DNA of 20,462 nucleotides from assembly GCA_023380915.1 (NCBI GenBank), contig JAMCSM010000155.1:1-20462 (forward strand), given 5' to 3'. The DNA comes from Actinomycetota bacterium (GTDB lineage: Bacteria; Actinomycetota; Humimicrobiia; Humimicrobiales; Humimicrobiaceae). A program made the translations under genes and the position numbers. Shown here one piece after another: positions 1 through 9,135 of this stretch; the first letter of the stretch is position 1, and the number at the start of each line of letters is the position of its first letter. Below the pieces are notes generated by a model. That model saw only the letters and a program-made list of their open reading frames with translations, searched no databases and was not told the origin of the DNA.

Positions 1-84
1 TTCATCAATGATTATTGTCTTAGTACCTGAAGTACCTATATCAACACCAAGAAGATAGTTTTTATCTTTTATATAGCTTACCAT
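1..84 (-). CDS. FGGY-family carbohydrate kinase, N-terminal 28 codons (gene runs off the left edge)
   Basis: Reading leftward from an ATG at 84, the first 28 codons include GVDIGTSGTKT, the phosphate-1 (ATP-binding) motif that opens FGGY kinases such as xylulokinase, glycerol kinase and gluconokinase. An AAGGGG ribosome-binding site lies 5 nt upstream of the ATG. The gene starts 58 nt after the pcrA stop on the same strand with no hairpin terminator visible between them, so co-transcription is possible. Family membership is well supported by the motif. The sugar substrate cannot be told from this fragment. Confidence 0.8.
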   Translation of the reverse strand, partial: MVSYIKDKNYLLGVDIGTSGTKTIIIDE

Positions 85-142
85 TTTTACCCCTTATTTT
101 TGGAATTTAAAAATATAAAAATCAAAAAGTAGAATTAGATGA

Positions 143-2458
143 TTATTTCAGAATTATCTTTTTTATGGGGGCTATGCTTGCAAGGATTTTTTTCAGTCCT
201 ACAGATTTAAAGGCAACATCAAGTTCAAGATCATCAGAAGATTTCTTCACCCTTAAAATTTCGCCACTACCCCAAAGCTTGTGTTCTATAATATCTCCAA
301 CCTTAAAATTCATATAGTCAGTTTCTTTTTTAAAGCTGGTGACTGCAGATCTTTTAGCAGTTTTTAATTTGTGTAACATATCAAGGTTCTTTTTACCGGA
401 TTCTATTCCACTTTCATATTCATAGGTGTTAAAATGCAAATCGGAATCAGAATTTCTGCCTGATTCAAAACTGCCTGGTCTATCCTGATAATGCAGCAAT
501 GAGCGGCTTTTATTTTCATCAATATAAAGTTCTTCAGGAATTTCAGTTACAAATCTTGAAATCAGTCTTTCGCGCTGATCCCCATATATATAATGAAGAA
601 TTGAGGAAGTTAAAAAAACTTTTTCCCTCGCCCTTGTTATTCCAACATAGCAAAGCCTTCTTTCTTCCTCAACATCATCATAACCGCCGGTTATGCTTCT
701 GATATGAGGAAAAATTCCTTCTTCCATGCCTGCAATAAATACTACCGGAAATTCCAGTCCCTTTGCATTATGAAGAGTCATTAAAGTTACTGTGTCTGCA
801 TTTTCATCATAATTATCGATCTCTGAAATAAGAGAAATCTCCTGAAGAAAATCATGAAGGCTTAACTTTGTATTGCCTTCCTCAGAAATATGATTTTCTT
901 CAAATTCCCTGACAACAGTAAGAAATTCCTTGAGGTTTTCAATCCTGTTTAAGGATTCGATGGTATTTTCAATTGCAAGCTCTTTAAGATAGGAAGTCTT
1001 CTCCCATAACTCCTCTACTGTTTCATCAATGCTGTGAACATTAAGATAATCTCTTAAATGATTTATGATATTAATGAAATCTTTTATTTTTTGTCTGGTC
1101 GAAGGGCTTATTGCATTTATTTTTTCAACATTATAAAAAGCATCACAAAAAGTGGTGCCATTATTTTGTGAATATTTTTCAATATGTTTGATGGTTATAT
1201 TCCCTATGCTCCTTGCAGGAACATTTACAATTCTCATCAAACTTACAACATCCCTCGGGTTGGAAATAAACTTCAGATATGCAAGCATATCTTTTATTTC
1301 TTTTCTGTCATAAAATTTAAGGCCGCCAAAAATACGGTATGGCATACTCTCACGCATAAATACTTCTTCTATTGCTCTTGACTGTGCATTTGTTCTGTAA
1401 AATACAGCAAAATCTCTGAAACATTTTTTGCTGTCTTCTGCCATCAGATCTCTGATTTTCCTGGCAATAAACTTTGCTTCTTCCTGCTCGTTTTTAGCCC
1501 TGAATTTTGAAATCAGCTCTCCTGCCTTATTTTCTGTCCACAACTTTTTCCTGCTTCTTGAATAATTATTTTTTATCAGCTCATTTGCTGCATTCAGAAT
1601 CAATCCGGTTGAGCGATAATTCTGTTCAAGTTTTATAATTACGGAATTTGAAAAATTCCTGTCAAAATTTATGATATTTGATATTTCCGCACCCCGCCAG
1701 CTGTAAATACTTTGGTCATCGTCTCCAACAACAAAAATTTTATTTTTTGTGCTGTATAATAGGAGAATAATTTCATTTTGCGCAAGATTTGTATCCTGAA
1801 ATTCATCTACCAATATATATTTAAATTGATCCTGATACTTTTTTCTTATATCCGGATAATCTTTAAACAGTTTTACTGTTAAAAGCAGAAGATCGTCAAA
1901 ATCAAGGGCATCGGCTTTAATAAGCTCATTTTGATATCTCGGAAAAATTTGTGCCACAATTTTTTCAAAAGGATCAAAAGCTTTTTTTATAAAACCTTCA
2001 TGATCCTTTAATTTATTTTTTGAGGCACTGATAGTTTCCTGAACCGATTTGGGTGAAACTGTCTTAACATCATAACCGGCATCAGCAACACATCTTGAAA
2101 TTAACTTTAAGGAATCATCGCTGTCATATATAAGGAATTTTTCACTATATCCCAGCCTTGATATTTCTCTTCTTAAAAGACGCGCACAAAAAGAATGAAA
2201 AGTTGATACCCACATATACTGCCCGACACTTCCTACAAGAGATATCACTCTTTTTTTCATTTCGTTTGCAGCTTTGTTTGTAAAAGTAATTGCAAGGATT
2301 TTAAAAGGATCAACACCTTTTTCTCTGATAAGATAAGCAATCTTATAAGTAAGTACACGTGTTTTACCGCTGCCTGCACCGGCAAAAATTAAAAGAGAGT
2401 TTTCACTGTCCAGTACAGCTTTAAGCTGCTGCGTATTTAATTCCTTTTTAAGCTCCAA
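143..2458 (-). CDS. pcrA: ATP-dependent DNA helicase, UvrD/PcrA type
   Basis: 771-residue superfamily 1A 3'-5' helicase acting in nucleotide-excision and mismatch repair and in clearing replication blocks. The motifs appear in order: Q-motif region near residue 10, Walker A GAGSGKT (27-33), DEFQDT (218-223), motif III VGDDDQSIYSWRGA (244-257), LEQNYRS (277-283), a motif V region with TLHNAKGLEFP, and motif VI VGITRAREK. The last 50 or so residues (GDIIEHKLWGSGEI onward) match the Tudor-like C-terminal domain typical of PcrA, which contacts RNA polymerase. Length is normal for the family. The start is TTG: the frame has a TAG 9 nt upstream and the next ATG lies beyond Walker A. A weak AGGT lies about 10 nt before it. 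It sits 71 nt after the DAHP synthase gene on the same strand. Confidence 0.95.
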   Translation of the reverse strand: MELKKELNTQQLKAVLDSENSLLIFAGAGSGKTRVLTYKIAYLIREKGVDPFKILAITFTNKAANEMKKRVISLVGSVGQYMWVSTFHSFCARLLRREISRLGYSEKFLIYDSDDSLKLISRCVADAGYDVKTVSPKSVQETISASKNKLKDHEGFIKKAFDPFEKIVAQIFPRYQNELIKADALDFDDLLLLTVKLFKDYPDIRKKYQDQFKYILVDEFQDTNLAQNEIILLLYSTKNKIFVVGDDDQSIYSWRGAEISNIINFDRNFSNSVIIKLEQNYRSTGLILNAANELIKNNYSRSRKKLWTENKAGELISKFRAKNEQEEAKFIARKIRDLMAEDSKKCFRDFAVFYRTNAQSRAIEEVFMRESMPYRIFGGLKFYDRKEIKDMLAYLKFISNPRDVVSLMRIVNVPARSIGNITIKHIEKYSQNNGTTFCDAFYNVEKINAISPSTRQKIKDFINIINHLRDYLNVHSIDETVEELWEKTSYLKELAIENTIESLNRIENLKEFLTVVREFEENHISEEGNTKLSLHDFLQEISLISEIDNYDENADTVTLMTLHNAKGLEFPVVFIAGMEEGIFPHIRSITGGYDDVEEERRLCYVGITRAREKVFLTSSILHYIYGDQRERLISRFVTEIPEELYIDENKSRSLLHYQDRPGSFESGRNSDSDLHFNTYEYESGIESGKKNLDMLHKLKTAKRSAVTSFKKETDYMNFKVGDIIEHKLWGSGEILRVKKSSDDLELDVAFKSVGLKKILASIAPIKKIILK

Positions 2459-2529
2459 AATAAACTATACCTGACCTGTCTGTTAAAATTTTTTGAGTGT
2501 TAAATTAAAGAAAATGCTTGCAAATACCG

Positions 2530-3309
2530 CTACCTGATTTTTTTTCCAAGCATTGAAGCAATACCTGATACCTGATACAGCATTTCAGCAGTCTGCTTTA
2601 TGTCAAGAGCCTGCTGTCCGTCACACAATGCCTTCTCGGGTTCGTTATGAATTTCCACTATGAGTCCGTCCGCACCAACAGCAATGGCAGCCCTGCTCAT
2701 CGGAATTACCAGATCGCTTTGACCTACGGCATGTGAAGGGTCAATAATTATCGGCAGTTTGCTTAGCTTCTTAATTACAGGCACAGCAGACAGGTCCAGT
2801 GTAAATCTTGTATATGGTTCAAAAGTTCTGATCCCTCTTTCACACAGAATTACTTCTGCATCACCTTTTGATGTAATATATTCAACCGCAAGCAGCCATT
2901 CTTTAATGGTTGAAGCCCATCCTCTTTTTAATATAACCTTTTTACCATATTTATTTGCAACAGAACCAACCTTTTTTAACAAAGCAAAATTGGACATGTT
3001 TCTTGTGCCAATCTGCAGAATATCAACATATTTGGAAACTTCCTCAACTGTTTCAGCATCAGTTACTTCAGTGGTTGTATAAAGTTTGTATTTATCACCG
3101 ATTTCCTTTAGTATCTCAAGACCCTGATGCTCAAGACCCTGAAAACTGTAAGGAGATGTCCTGGGCTTGTAAGCTCCTGCCCTTAAAAAGCTCAAACCTG
3201 ATTCTTTTACAATTTTTGCAATGGTATCAAGCTGCTCTTTGCTCTCAATTGCACAGGGACCTGCAATAATTGTTACATAGCCTTCTTTAATAAATCTGAT
3301 GTCCTTCAA
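2530..3309 (-). CDS. aroF: 3-deoxy-7-phosphoheptulonate (DAHP) synthase, type I-beta, catalytic domain only
   Basis: Catalyses the first shikimate-pathway step, condensing phosphoenolpyruvate with erythrose 4-phosphate. The 259-residue barrel shows AGPCAIES (metal-ligand Cys19), RAGAYKPRTSPYSFQGL (43-59), DPSHAVG (His193), VEIHNEPEKALCDG (Glu219, Asp230). It lacks the N-terminal ferredoxin-like regulatory domain of full-length Thermotoga-type enzymes, so feedback control, if any, may come through the adjacent chorismate mutase. The start is TTG, overlapping the mutase stop as TTGA, with GAGGGG 7 nt upstream inside the mutase gene; this implies translational coupling. One oddity is KRGWAS at 128-133, where relatives as I recall them usually have a Met or Leu in place of Trp131. 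The symbol is given by family only. Confidence 0.92.
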   Translation of the reverse strand: MKDIRFIKEGYVTIIAGPCAIESKEQLDTIAKIVKESGLSFLRAGAYKPRTSPYSFQGLEHQGLEILKEIGDKYKLYTTTEVTDAETVEEVSKYVDILQIGTRNMSNFALLKKVGSVANKYGKKVILKRGWASTIKEWLLAVEYITSKGDAEVILCERGIRTFEPYTRFTLDLSAVPVIKKLSKLPIIIDPSHAVGQSDLVIPMSRAAIAVGADGLIVEIHNEPEKALCDGQQALDIKQTAEMLYQVSGIASMLGKKIR

Positions 3310-3590
3310 AGTTCTTCCCCTCTTTCAAGGATTTGAACATTTCTTAAGATACTTTCAAAAATCTGAATAATATTGTCATTATATAAGGGTCCCTTATTAT
3401 ATTTTGCGATATTATCCAGAAGCTCTTCTTCTCTTTTTGCATCATAAAGCGGAAGGTTATTCTTTTTTTTAAGCCTCTTTATTTCAAGAACAATTTTTGC
3501 CCTTTCATTTAAGTAATCAACAATTGCCTTGTCAATTCTGTTAATTTCATCTCTATATTTTGAAATTTTTTCATTAAAGTCAGGATCCAT
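3306..3590 (-). CDS. Chorismate mutase, AroQ class (monofunctional)
   Basis: Small all-helical protein (94 residues) of the AroQ fold, converting chorismate to prephenate for Phe and Tyr synthesis. Arg13, Arg30, Lys41, Asp50, Arg53 and Glu54 follow the spacing of the active-site residues of the E. coli chorismate-mutase domain, shifted by two. A Gln in the last helix (RNVQ, 83-86) could fill the role of the C-terminal active-site Gln. The ATG has an AGAGGAG site 5 nt upstream. The 4-nt overlap with DAHP synthase resembles a split version of the AroQ-DAHP synthase fusions found in some bacteria, so the two products may form a complex (inference). The 69-nt gap from guaA contains two TATAAT-like hexamers on the minus strand (around 3636-3651) without good -35 partners, so an internal promoter is possible. 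Confidence 0.88.
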   Translation of the reverse strand: MDPDFNEKISKYRDEINRIDKAIVDYLNERAKIVLEIKRLKKKNNLPLYDAKREEELLDNIAKYNKGPLYNDNIIQIFESILRNVQILERGEEL

Positions 3591-3659
3591 TTTTACTCCT
3601 CTTTGTTTAAGCTAAATATTTAAGCATGTTTATTTATTATACTTTATTATAATTAAAGT

Positions 3660-5204
3660 TTATTCCCATTCTATAGTGCTTGGAGGTTTGGAACTTATAT
3701 CATAAACCACTCTGTTGACTCCTTCAACCTCATTTATAATTCTGCATGAAAGTTTTTCAAGAACTTTGTAAGGAAGTTTTACCCAGTCTGCAGTCATTGC
3801 ATCTTCACTTGTAACAGCTCTGACTACTATTGGATAGTCATATGTCCTTTCATCGCCCATAACGCCTACACTCTTAATAGCAGGAAGAACTGCAAATGAC
3901 TGCCATATTTTATTATAAAGTCCTGCTCTCTTTATTTCCTCAAGAACTATTGAATCAGCTTTTTTTAATATTTCAAGTCTTCTTTCATTTACCTCACCAA
4001 TTATCCTTATGGAAAGTCCCGGTCCGGGAAACGGCTGCCTTAAAACAATTTCTTCAGGAAGCCCGAGTTCAATTCCAAGTATTCTTACTTCATCTTTAAA
4101 AAGCATTCTTAAAGGCTCAATCAGCTTAAGCTTCATGTCATCAGGAAGCCCGGCAACATTATGATGAGATTTAATCCTTGCAGCATTCTTTGTACCGCTT
4201 TCAATAACATCGGAATATAAAGTTCCCTGAACAAGATAATTTGCATCCTTTATTTTTTTTGCTTCTTCTTCAAATATCCTTATAAATTCAGTGCCGATAA
4301 TTTTTCTTTTTTGTTCGGGTTCAATAACTCCTTTAAGTTTAGACAGAAACCTTTCCTGTGCTTTTATCATAACAAGATTAATCTTAAAGTTTTCCTTAAA
4401 AGTTTTTTCAACCTGTTCTGCTTCTCCGCTTCTTAACATTCCGTGATCAACAAAAATACATGTCAGTCTTTCTCCAACCGCCTTGTTTACCAGGATAGCA
4501 GCAACTGAAGAATCAACTCCTCCGCTTAAAGCGCAAATTATTTTGCCCCCGTCTGATTTTTCCCTGATCTCTTTTACTTCCTTTTCTATTATTGAAACCA
4601 TAGTCCAGGTTGAAGAGCATTTGCATATTTTAAACAGAAAATTTTTAAGAATATCCATTCCTGAAGGTGTGTGAATTACTTCAGGATGAAACTGAATTCC
4701 ATAAATTTTTTTAAACGGTTCCTCAATTCCTGCAATAGGCAGATTTGTTGTGGATGCAATAATTCTGAAAAATGGAGGAAGAATGGAAACACTATCTCTA
4801 TGACTCATCCAGCATGTTTCAACAGGCTGAAGTCCGTTAAACAATAAGGAATTTGTATCAATATTTATTCTTGTTTTTCCATATTCATTTGAACCTCTGC
4901 TTGTAACTTCCCCGTCCAGCATATATGCAATAAGCTGCATTCCGTAGCAAATTCCAAGTACCGGAATTCCAAGTTTAAATAATTCCTTTTCTACTACATA
5001 TTTTTTTTCATTTGAAATGATGCTGTATGGTGAGCCTGAAAGTATTATTCCTTTCGGATTTTTTGCTTTTATTTTTTCAAAGGGCGTGTCATAAGGAACA
5101 AGTTCGCTAAATACTCTAAGTTCCCTTATGCGCCTTGCTATTAACTGGCTGTACTGACCGCCAAAATCAAGTACGATAATATTTTCCAGGCTGTTTTCTT
5201 TCAT
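3660..5204 (-). CDS. guaA: GMP synthase (glutamine-hydrolysing)
   Basis: Converts XMP to GMP using glutamine and ATP in the cytoplasm. Of 514 residues, the N-terminal class I glutamine amidotransferase carries the nucleophile in GICYGMQ (Cys86) and the His-Glu pair in FHPEV (His173, Glu175). The ATP pyrophosphatase domain follows with the PP-loop SGGVDSS (227-233). The C-terminal dimerisation domain ends in the usual PPSTIEWE. Length and domain order are complete. The gene begins 31 nt after guaB3 on the same strand, so consecutive steps of guanine nucleotide synthesis are encoded together. No strong Shine-Dalgarno lies before the ATG at 5204, which suggests translation depends partly on coupling to the upstream gene. 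Confidence 0.97.
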   Translation of the reverse strand: MKENSLENIIVLDFGGQYSQLIARRIRELRVFSELVPYDTPFEKIKAKNPKGIILSGSPYSIISNEKKYVVEKELFKLGIPVLGICYGMQLIAYMLDGEVTSRGSNEYGKTRINIDTNSLLFNGLQPVETCWMSHRDSVSILPPFFRIIASTTNLPIAGIEEPFKKIYGIQFHPEVIHTPSGMDILKNFLFKICKCSSTWTMVSIIEKEVKEIREKSDGGKIICALSGGVDSSVAAILVNKAVGERLTCIFVDHGMLRSGEAEQVEKTFKENFKINLVMIKAQERFLSKLKGVIEPEQKRKIIGTEFIRIFEEEAKKIKDANYLVQGTLYSDVIESGTKNAARIKSHHNVAGLPDDMKLKLIEPLRMLFKDEVRILGIELGLPEEIVLRQPFPGPGLSIRIIGEVNERRLEILKKADSIVLEEIKRAGLYNKIWQSFAVLPAIKSVGVMGDERTYDYPIVVRAVTSEDAMTADWVKLPYKVLEKLSCRIINEVEGVNRVVYDISSKPPSTIEWE

Positions 5205-5235
5205 ATCATTTACACTTGCTCATCTATAAAAATCC

Positions 5236-6393
5236 TTAACCCATTCCAACTTTTTGTGCCCTTTGTTCAACTTTTCCTTCGGTTTTTATCGCAGGGGCTA
5301 TCATGACCTCTGCTTTTTGAAATTCCTTTATATTTTCATATCCGCATGTTGCCATTGAAGTTCTCAAGGCTCCAAACAGGTTTAATGTTCCGTCATTTTC
5401 ATGAGCAGGACCTACAAGAATTTCCCTTAATGTTGCTGCAACTTCGGTTTTTATTCTTGTTCCTCTCGGAAGCTCGGGGTGAAATGTTGCCATTCCCCAA
5501 TGATATCCTCTTCCGGGAGCTTCCTTTGCTTTTGAAATGGGACTGCCAATCATTACCAGATCAGCACCGCATGCTATAGCCTTTGCAATATCTCCCCCTG
5601 TTCTCATTCCGCCGTCAGCTATAACAAAACAATACTTGCCTGTTTCTTCAAGATGCCTTACTCTTGCTGCTGCTGCATCTGAAATTGCTGTTGCCATTGG
5701 GACGCCTATGCCCAGAACCTGTCTTGTTGTACAAGCTGCTCCAGGACCTACCCCAACAAGAATTGCAACAGCTCCGGTCCTCATAAGATGAAGTGCCGTT
5801 GAATAAGAAGCTACTCCGCCAACTATTACAGGAATCGGGCATTCAGGAATAAATTTTTTTAAATCAAGCGGAATAACAGTTTTGCTTACATGTTCAGCAC
5901 TTACAACTGTACCCTGAATTACCAATATATCAAGTCCTGCATTTATTGCAGTCTTATAATATTTTTCAACTCTTTGAGGTGTCAGTGATGCACATGCAAC
6001 AACTCCTCCTGCCTTGATCTGTTTTATCCTTTTTACGATCAGTTCCTCTTGTATGGGCTCTGAATAAATCTCCTGCATTTTTTGTGTTGCAACATCCTTT
6101 GAAAAACCCGCAATTTTTTCAAGCTGTTCATCAGGATTTTCATATCTTGTCTGCAGGCCTTCAAGATTTAAAACTGCCAGCCCGCCAATTTTCCCCATTT
6201 CAATTGCAAGCTTTATATCAACTACTCCATCCATGGCAGAAGCAAGACATGGAATTTCAAGTTTAAACTTATCAAGCTGTACAGAAATATCAATGTCTTC
6301 AGGATCTCTTGTCCTTCTGCTGGGAACAATAGTAATTTCATCAAAGCCGTAAGCTTTGCGACCTGTCTTTCCTTTCCCGATTTCTACTTCCAT
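5236..6393 (-). CDS. IMP dehydrogenase family protein, GuaB3-like, without CBS domains
   Basis: IMP dehydrogenases oxidise IMP to XMP with NAD. This 385-residue protein is a single barrel with no CBS (Bateman) insert. The N-terminal region (GRKAYGFDEITIVPSRRT, then LEIPCLASAMDGV) matches the GuaB3-type proteins I know from Actinobacteria and Cyanobacteria. The catalytic-loop Cys is present as GPGAACTT (Cys221), and the phosphate-binding ADGGMRTGGDIAKA and MIGSP follow at roughly 260-285. Its place immediately upstream of guaA supports a role as the IMP dehydrogenase of the pathway. ATG at 6393 abuts the plsY stop, and an AAAGAGGT site lies inside plsY. GMP reductase is an alternative for barrel-only relatives, but the N-terminal signature argues against it. 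Confidence 0.87.
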   Translation of the reverse strand: MEVEIGKGKTGRKAYGFDEITIVPSRRTRDPEDIDISVQLDKFKLEIPCLASAMDGVVDIKLAIEMGKIGGLAVLNLEGLQTRYENPDEQLEKIAGFSKDVATQKMQEIYSEPIQEELIVKRIKQIKAGGVVACASLTPQRVEKYYKTAINAGLDILVIQGTVVSAEHVSKTVIPLDLKKFIPECPIPVIVGGVASYSTALHLMRTGAVAILVGVGPGAACTTRQVLGIGVPMATAISDAAAARVRHLEETGKYCFVIADGGMRTGGDIAKAIACGADLVMIGSPISKAKEAPGRGYHWGMATFHPELPRGTRIKTEVAATLREILVGPAHENDGTLNLFGALRTSMATCGYENIKEFQKAEVMIAPAIKTEGKVEQRAQKVGMG

Positions 6394-7047
6394 TTAAACC
6401 TCTTTCTTTTTCCTTAAAATTTTTTTCTCCTGACCTTTAAATAATCTTTTAATATTATCTCTATGCGCAATCAAGACAATAACCGTCCAGATAACTGATG
6501 CTGTTATTATATAATTATCATATCTTGCAGCAAAAAACATTATGGGATTTATAACAGCCGCAGCAATGGAACCTATAGACATTATTCTGGTAATAACGAA
6601 TACAACAACTACAATTAAAATAAGAACAATTGCAGGCAGGAGTCTTAAAATCAGATTAGCGCTTGAGAACGGTAGAATACACGTTGCTGCAATAATACCA
6701 TAGCCGGCCGAAATTCCTTTTCCTCCTTTAAATTTCAAAAAAACAGGAAAAACATGACCAATGATCACAAAAGTTGTTGTAATAATATATAAGATATAGC
6801 TTGAAGGAAAAAATAAATAAATAAGCAGAACAGGTATAAATCCCTTTAAAATATCAATAACCATTGTCAAAATTCCAAGACCGGGGCCTGCAGTTCTTAA
6901 AACATTTGTTCCACCAACATTTCCGCTCCCGTAATTTCTTATATCATCTCCCTTGCGGACTTTATAAATCACAAAAGCTGTAGGAAAAGAGCCAAGCAAA
7001 TAAGCAAAAAATGCAAGCAATATTTTTAAAATTAAATTAACATTCAT
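6394..7047 (-). CDS. plsY: Glycerol-3-phosphate acyltransferase PlsY
   Basis: Integral membrane enzyme transferring acyl groups from acyl phosphate to glycerol 3-phosphate, the first step of phospholipid synthesis. The 217-residue sequence has about five hydrophobic segments. The PlsY motifs are present: GSFPTAF near residue 19, SGNVGGTN (41-48, usually SGNIGATN), a DILKG near 65-69, and GHVFPVFLKFKGGKG (97-111). The lysine-rich C-terminus fits a cytoplasmic tail. It is the first gene of the long minus-strand run and is followed by guaB3 with no gap. A candidate promoter lies 51 nt upstream of its ATG. Confidence 0.95.
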   Translation of the reverse strand: MNVNLILKILLAFFAYLLGSFPTAFVIYKVRKGDDIRNYGSGNVGGTNVLRTAGPGLGILTMVIDILKGFIPVLLIYLFFPSSYILYIITTTFVIIGHVFPVFLKFKGGKGISAGYGIIAATCILPFSSANLILRLLPAIVLILIVVVVFVITRIMSIGSIAAAVINPIMFFAARYDNYIITASVIWTVIVLIAHRDNIKRLFKGQEKKILRKKKEV

Positions 7048-7097
7048 AAATTGATAAATGAATAAAATTATTTTTTATTAGCTTCTATAAAAGTAGA

Positions 7098-7126
7098 ATT
7101 TTACTATAGTTTAACAGTTTCTTCAA
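7098..7126 (-). promoter_or_regulatory. Candidate sigma-70-type promoter for the plsY-guaB3-guaA run
   Basis: On the minus strand TTGAAG (7126-7121) and TAAAAT (7103-7098) are separated by 17 nt, in the 193-nt gap between the HAD gene and plsY. The predicted transcript would start about 40 nt before the plsY ATG. The surrounding DNA is very AT-rich, so a chance match is possible. Confidence 0.4.
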
Positions 7127-7240
7127 TTTGAAAAACGCTTTATTAAAGGATTATTCTTTATTTGGAAAATGTTTTTCTGGAGATATTTAAAATTAAAACA
7201 TATTTTTTTAAATTAATATTTATAAAGATTTTATTTTCTT

Positions 7241-8041
7241 TTATGCCTGCTTATTTAAGACATAATTATTAATGGCAAAAGCCACTCCGCTGCTGTCATT
7301 ATCCGGAACGACATAATCGGCAGCTTTCTTTAACTCTTCCACGGAATTTCCCATTGCAATACCAATTGCTGCAAACTTAATAATTTCAATATCATTATTG
7401 CTGTCACCTATTGCCATCAGCTCATCTTTTTTAATCCCGTACATGTCCATAATTTTGCGTACCGCAAAAAATTTATCTGCGCTGCTGTTAAGAATCAGTA
7501 TCGCAAATGGACTTCCCCTTACAATTTTAACTGACTTTGATTTGATTTTACTTTTAAGGTAATCTTCAAAACCATCTTCTTCATAACCTGAAATAGAAAG
7601 CATAATTGTTTTTTCAAGTATATTTGGCGACATTAGATCTGCAGTTTTAACTATTTTATCACCTGTACCGGTTACTATCTTAAGAAACGGGTGTTCATGA
7701 TCATAATATAAAAGACCGTCATCTGCACCAAGGACCAGACCCTTTTGCCATTCATTGCAGTACTTTATTGCTTCTTTGATGACTTCAGGCTGGATTTTAA
7801 GTTCAAAAATTGTTTTTGAATAATTTTCAATTATCAATGCTCCGGAATATGATATCTGCGGAGTAGTAAGATTTAACATTTTAGCCAGTTTGCTTACAAT
7901 CAATGAAGGTTTAGCGCTGGTTATCACTACTTTTATTCCCATATCCCTGCATGCAGATATTGCTTTTTTATTTTCCCTGCTTATTTTGGATTTTGAATTA
8001 AAAAGTGTGCCATCAAGATCAATTGCTATTAATTTAATCAA
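7241..8041 (-). CDS. HAD-superfamily hydrolase, Cof subfamily (sugar-phosphate or nucleotide phosphatase)
   Basis: 266 residues of the Cof/IIB branch of the HAD phosphatases. Motif I is DLDGTL with the nucleophile and acid at Asp8 and Asp10. A motif II Thr-Ser (VITSAKPS) follows, then a large cap insert, and motif IV GDSNND at 212-217. Members dephosphorylate assorted phosphosugars, flavin or pyridoxal phosphate, and the substrate cannot be read from sequence. The start is TTG at 8041 with an AAAGG site 7 nt upstream. The Asp8-containing motif falls at the usual distance from this start. It reads in the same direction as the plsY run but is separated by 193 nt, and probably has its own promoter in the gap to its right. 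Confidence 0.9.
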   Translation of the reverse strand: MIKLIAIDLDGTLFNSKSKISRENKKAISACRDMGIKVVITSAKPSLIVSKLAKMLNLTTPQISYSGALIIENYSKTIFELKIQPEVIKEAIKYCNEWQKGLVLGADDGLLYYDHEHPFLKIVTGTGDKIVKTADLMSPNILEKTIMLSISGYEEDGFEDYLKSKIKSKSVKIVRGSPFAILILNSSADKFFAVRKIMDMYGIKKDELMAIGDSNNDIEIIKFAAIGIAMGNSVEELKKAADYVVPDNDSSGVAFAINNYVLNKQA

Positions 8042-8056
8042 AGTATTGCCTTTGCT

Positions 8057-8142
8057 CTTAAAAAGTATTCATAATCCCATTGAATTACAGAAGAAATAAA
8101 GCAAACCATAGAAATCCAAACTTAAAAAGTATTTATGATACC
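8057..8142. repeat. Pair of imperfect direct repeats upstream of the HAD gene
   Basis: Two copies that begin with the same 13 nt (CTTAAAAAGTATT at 8057-8069 and 8121-8133) stay similar for several more bases, 64 nt apart, in the 119-nt gap before the HAD gene. A shorter AAAGTATT sits at about 8040-8047. The set could be an operator or just AT-rich duplication; no regulator is known. Confidence 0.35.
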
Positions 8143-8160
8143 GGTTTGAAATGGCAAAAT

Positions 8161-9132
8161 TCATAAACTTGCCTGTGCTTCGGTTGCAGCACTTTCCTGT
8201 TTATTTATAAAATTTCTTATCAGGTTGCTCATTTTAATTACTTCTTCATTGCTGTCGGTTAATTTTTTTAATTTTTCCAGTTCAGTTTTTTGAATCAGTA
8301 ACTCACTTTCGATTTCTGCTTTGCGCTGGTCAAAATAATTAACCTTTTCAATCTTTTCTTCAAGTTCAATTATTTTTATATTATTTTTTTTAATATTTTC
8401 ATTAATCTTTAAAAGTTCCTGTTGCGCTTTGCTAAAATCTGACTTTTCAATAAAATTTTTTACTTCACTTACCAAAAAATCATAAAAATAATAAAGTTTT
8501 TTAATTTTAGCTTTATATTCTGCTGCAGCCTGCAGATATTCCTGTGTTTTTGCATAGTCAAATTCAAAGGGCTGCAGATTATTTTCATTCTTCAAATATT
8601 GTTCACTAAAGTTATTTATTTTATTTTTTAAATCTTCGATATTTTTTTCTGTAACAGAAAGGACATGCTCATCAATCGTGTTTTGCATCTCAATGTCTGC
8701 CTTTTTGTTTTCTTTTACAAGCTCCTCTTTTACCCTTGCCAGTTCTTTATTTTCATTTTTTATCTTTTCACAAATCATTTCAATATCTTCAAGTTCTTTT
8801 TCCCTGGTTCTTATAAAAACTTTTTTTTCCAGAATTTTAAGCTCGTTTTCAGTATCTTTTTTAAAATACAATTCCTCAAAATCCTTTAATATGTCTTTAA
8901 GCTCAAGAATGGCTTTTTCCTTTTCCTGTATTTTTGTTTTTATACTATTAAAATTAGTGAGTGTATTATTATAATTGCTGTTTGAAATTTTTTGCTTATC
9001 ATTTAATACAAGATCATATGATGAATAAATATTCTCATATAATGAAAGCATAGGCAGATAAACCGCAGCTTCTTCCTTTATTTTATAGATAAAGCTGCTG
9101 CAGTCAGTTTTTATATTATTAAAAAGGCTCAT
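8161..9132 (-). CDS. Uncharacterised coiled-coil protein
   Basis: I do not recognise this 323-residue protein. After a roughly 40-residue head (MSLFNNIKTDCSSF) it is rich in Lys, Glu, Leu, Ile and Asn with heptad-like spacing from about residue 55 to 305, indicating long coiled coils broken by a less regular stretch around 180-225. No signal peptide or membrane segment is evident, so it is probably cytoplasmic. ATG at 9132 lies 3 nt after the stop of the 9136-9828 gene, with GAAGGG as the ribosome-binding site, so the two are one operon and may form a complex (inference). A structural or scaffolding role is plausible, but nothing in the sequence names a function. Confidence 0.75.
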   Translation of the reverse strand: MSLFNNIKTDCSSFIYKIKEEAAVYLPMLSLYENIYSSYDLVLNDKQKISNSNYNNTLTNFNSIKTKIQEKEKAILELKDILKDFEELYFKKDTENELKILEKKVFIRTREKELEDIEMICEKIKNENKELARVKEELVKENKKADIEMQNTIDEHVLSVTEKNIEDLKNKINNFSEQYLKNENNLQPFEFDYAKTQEYLQAAAEYKAKIKKLYYFYDFLVSEVKNFIEKSDFSKAQQELLKINENIKKNNIKIIELEEKIEKVNYFDQRKAEIESELLIQKTELEKLKKLTDSNEEVIKMSNLIRNFINKQESAATEAQASL

Positions 9133-9135
9133 TTT

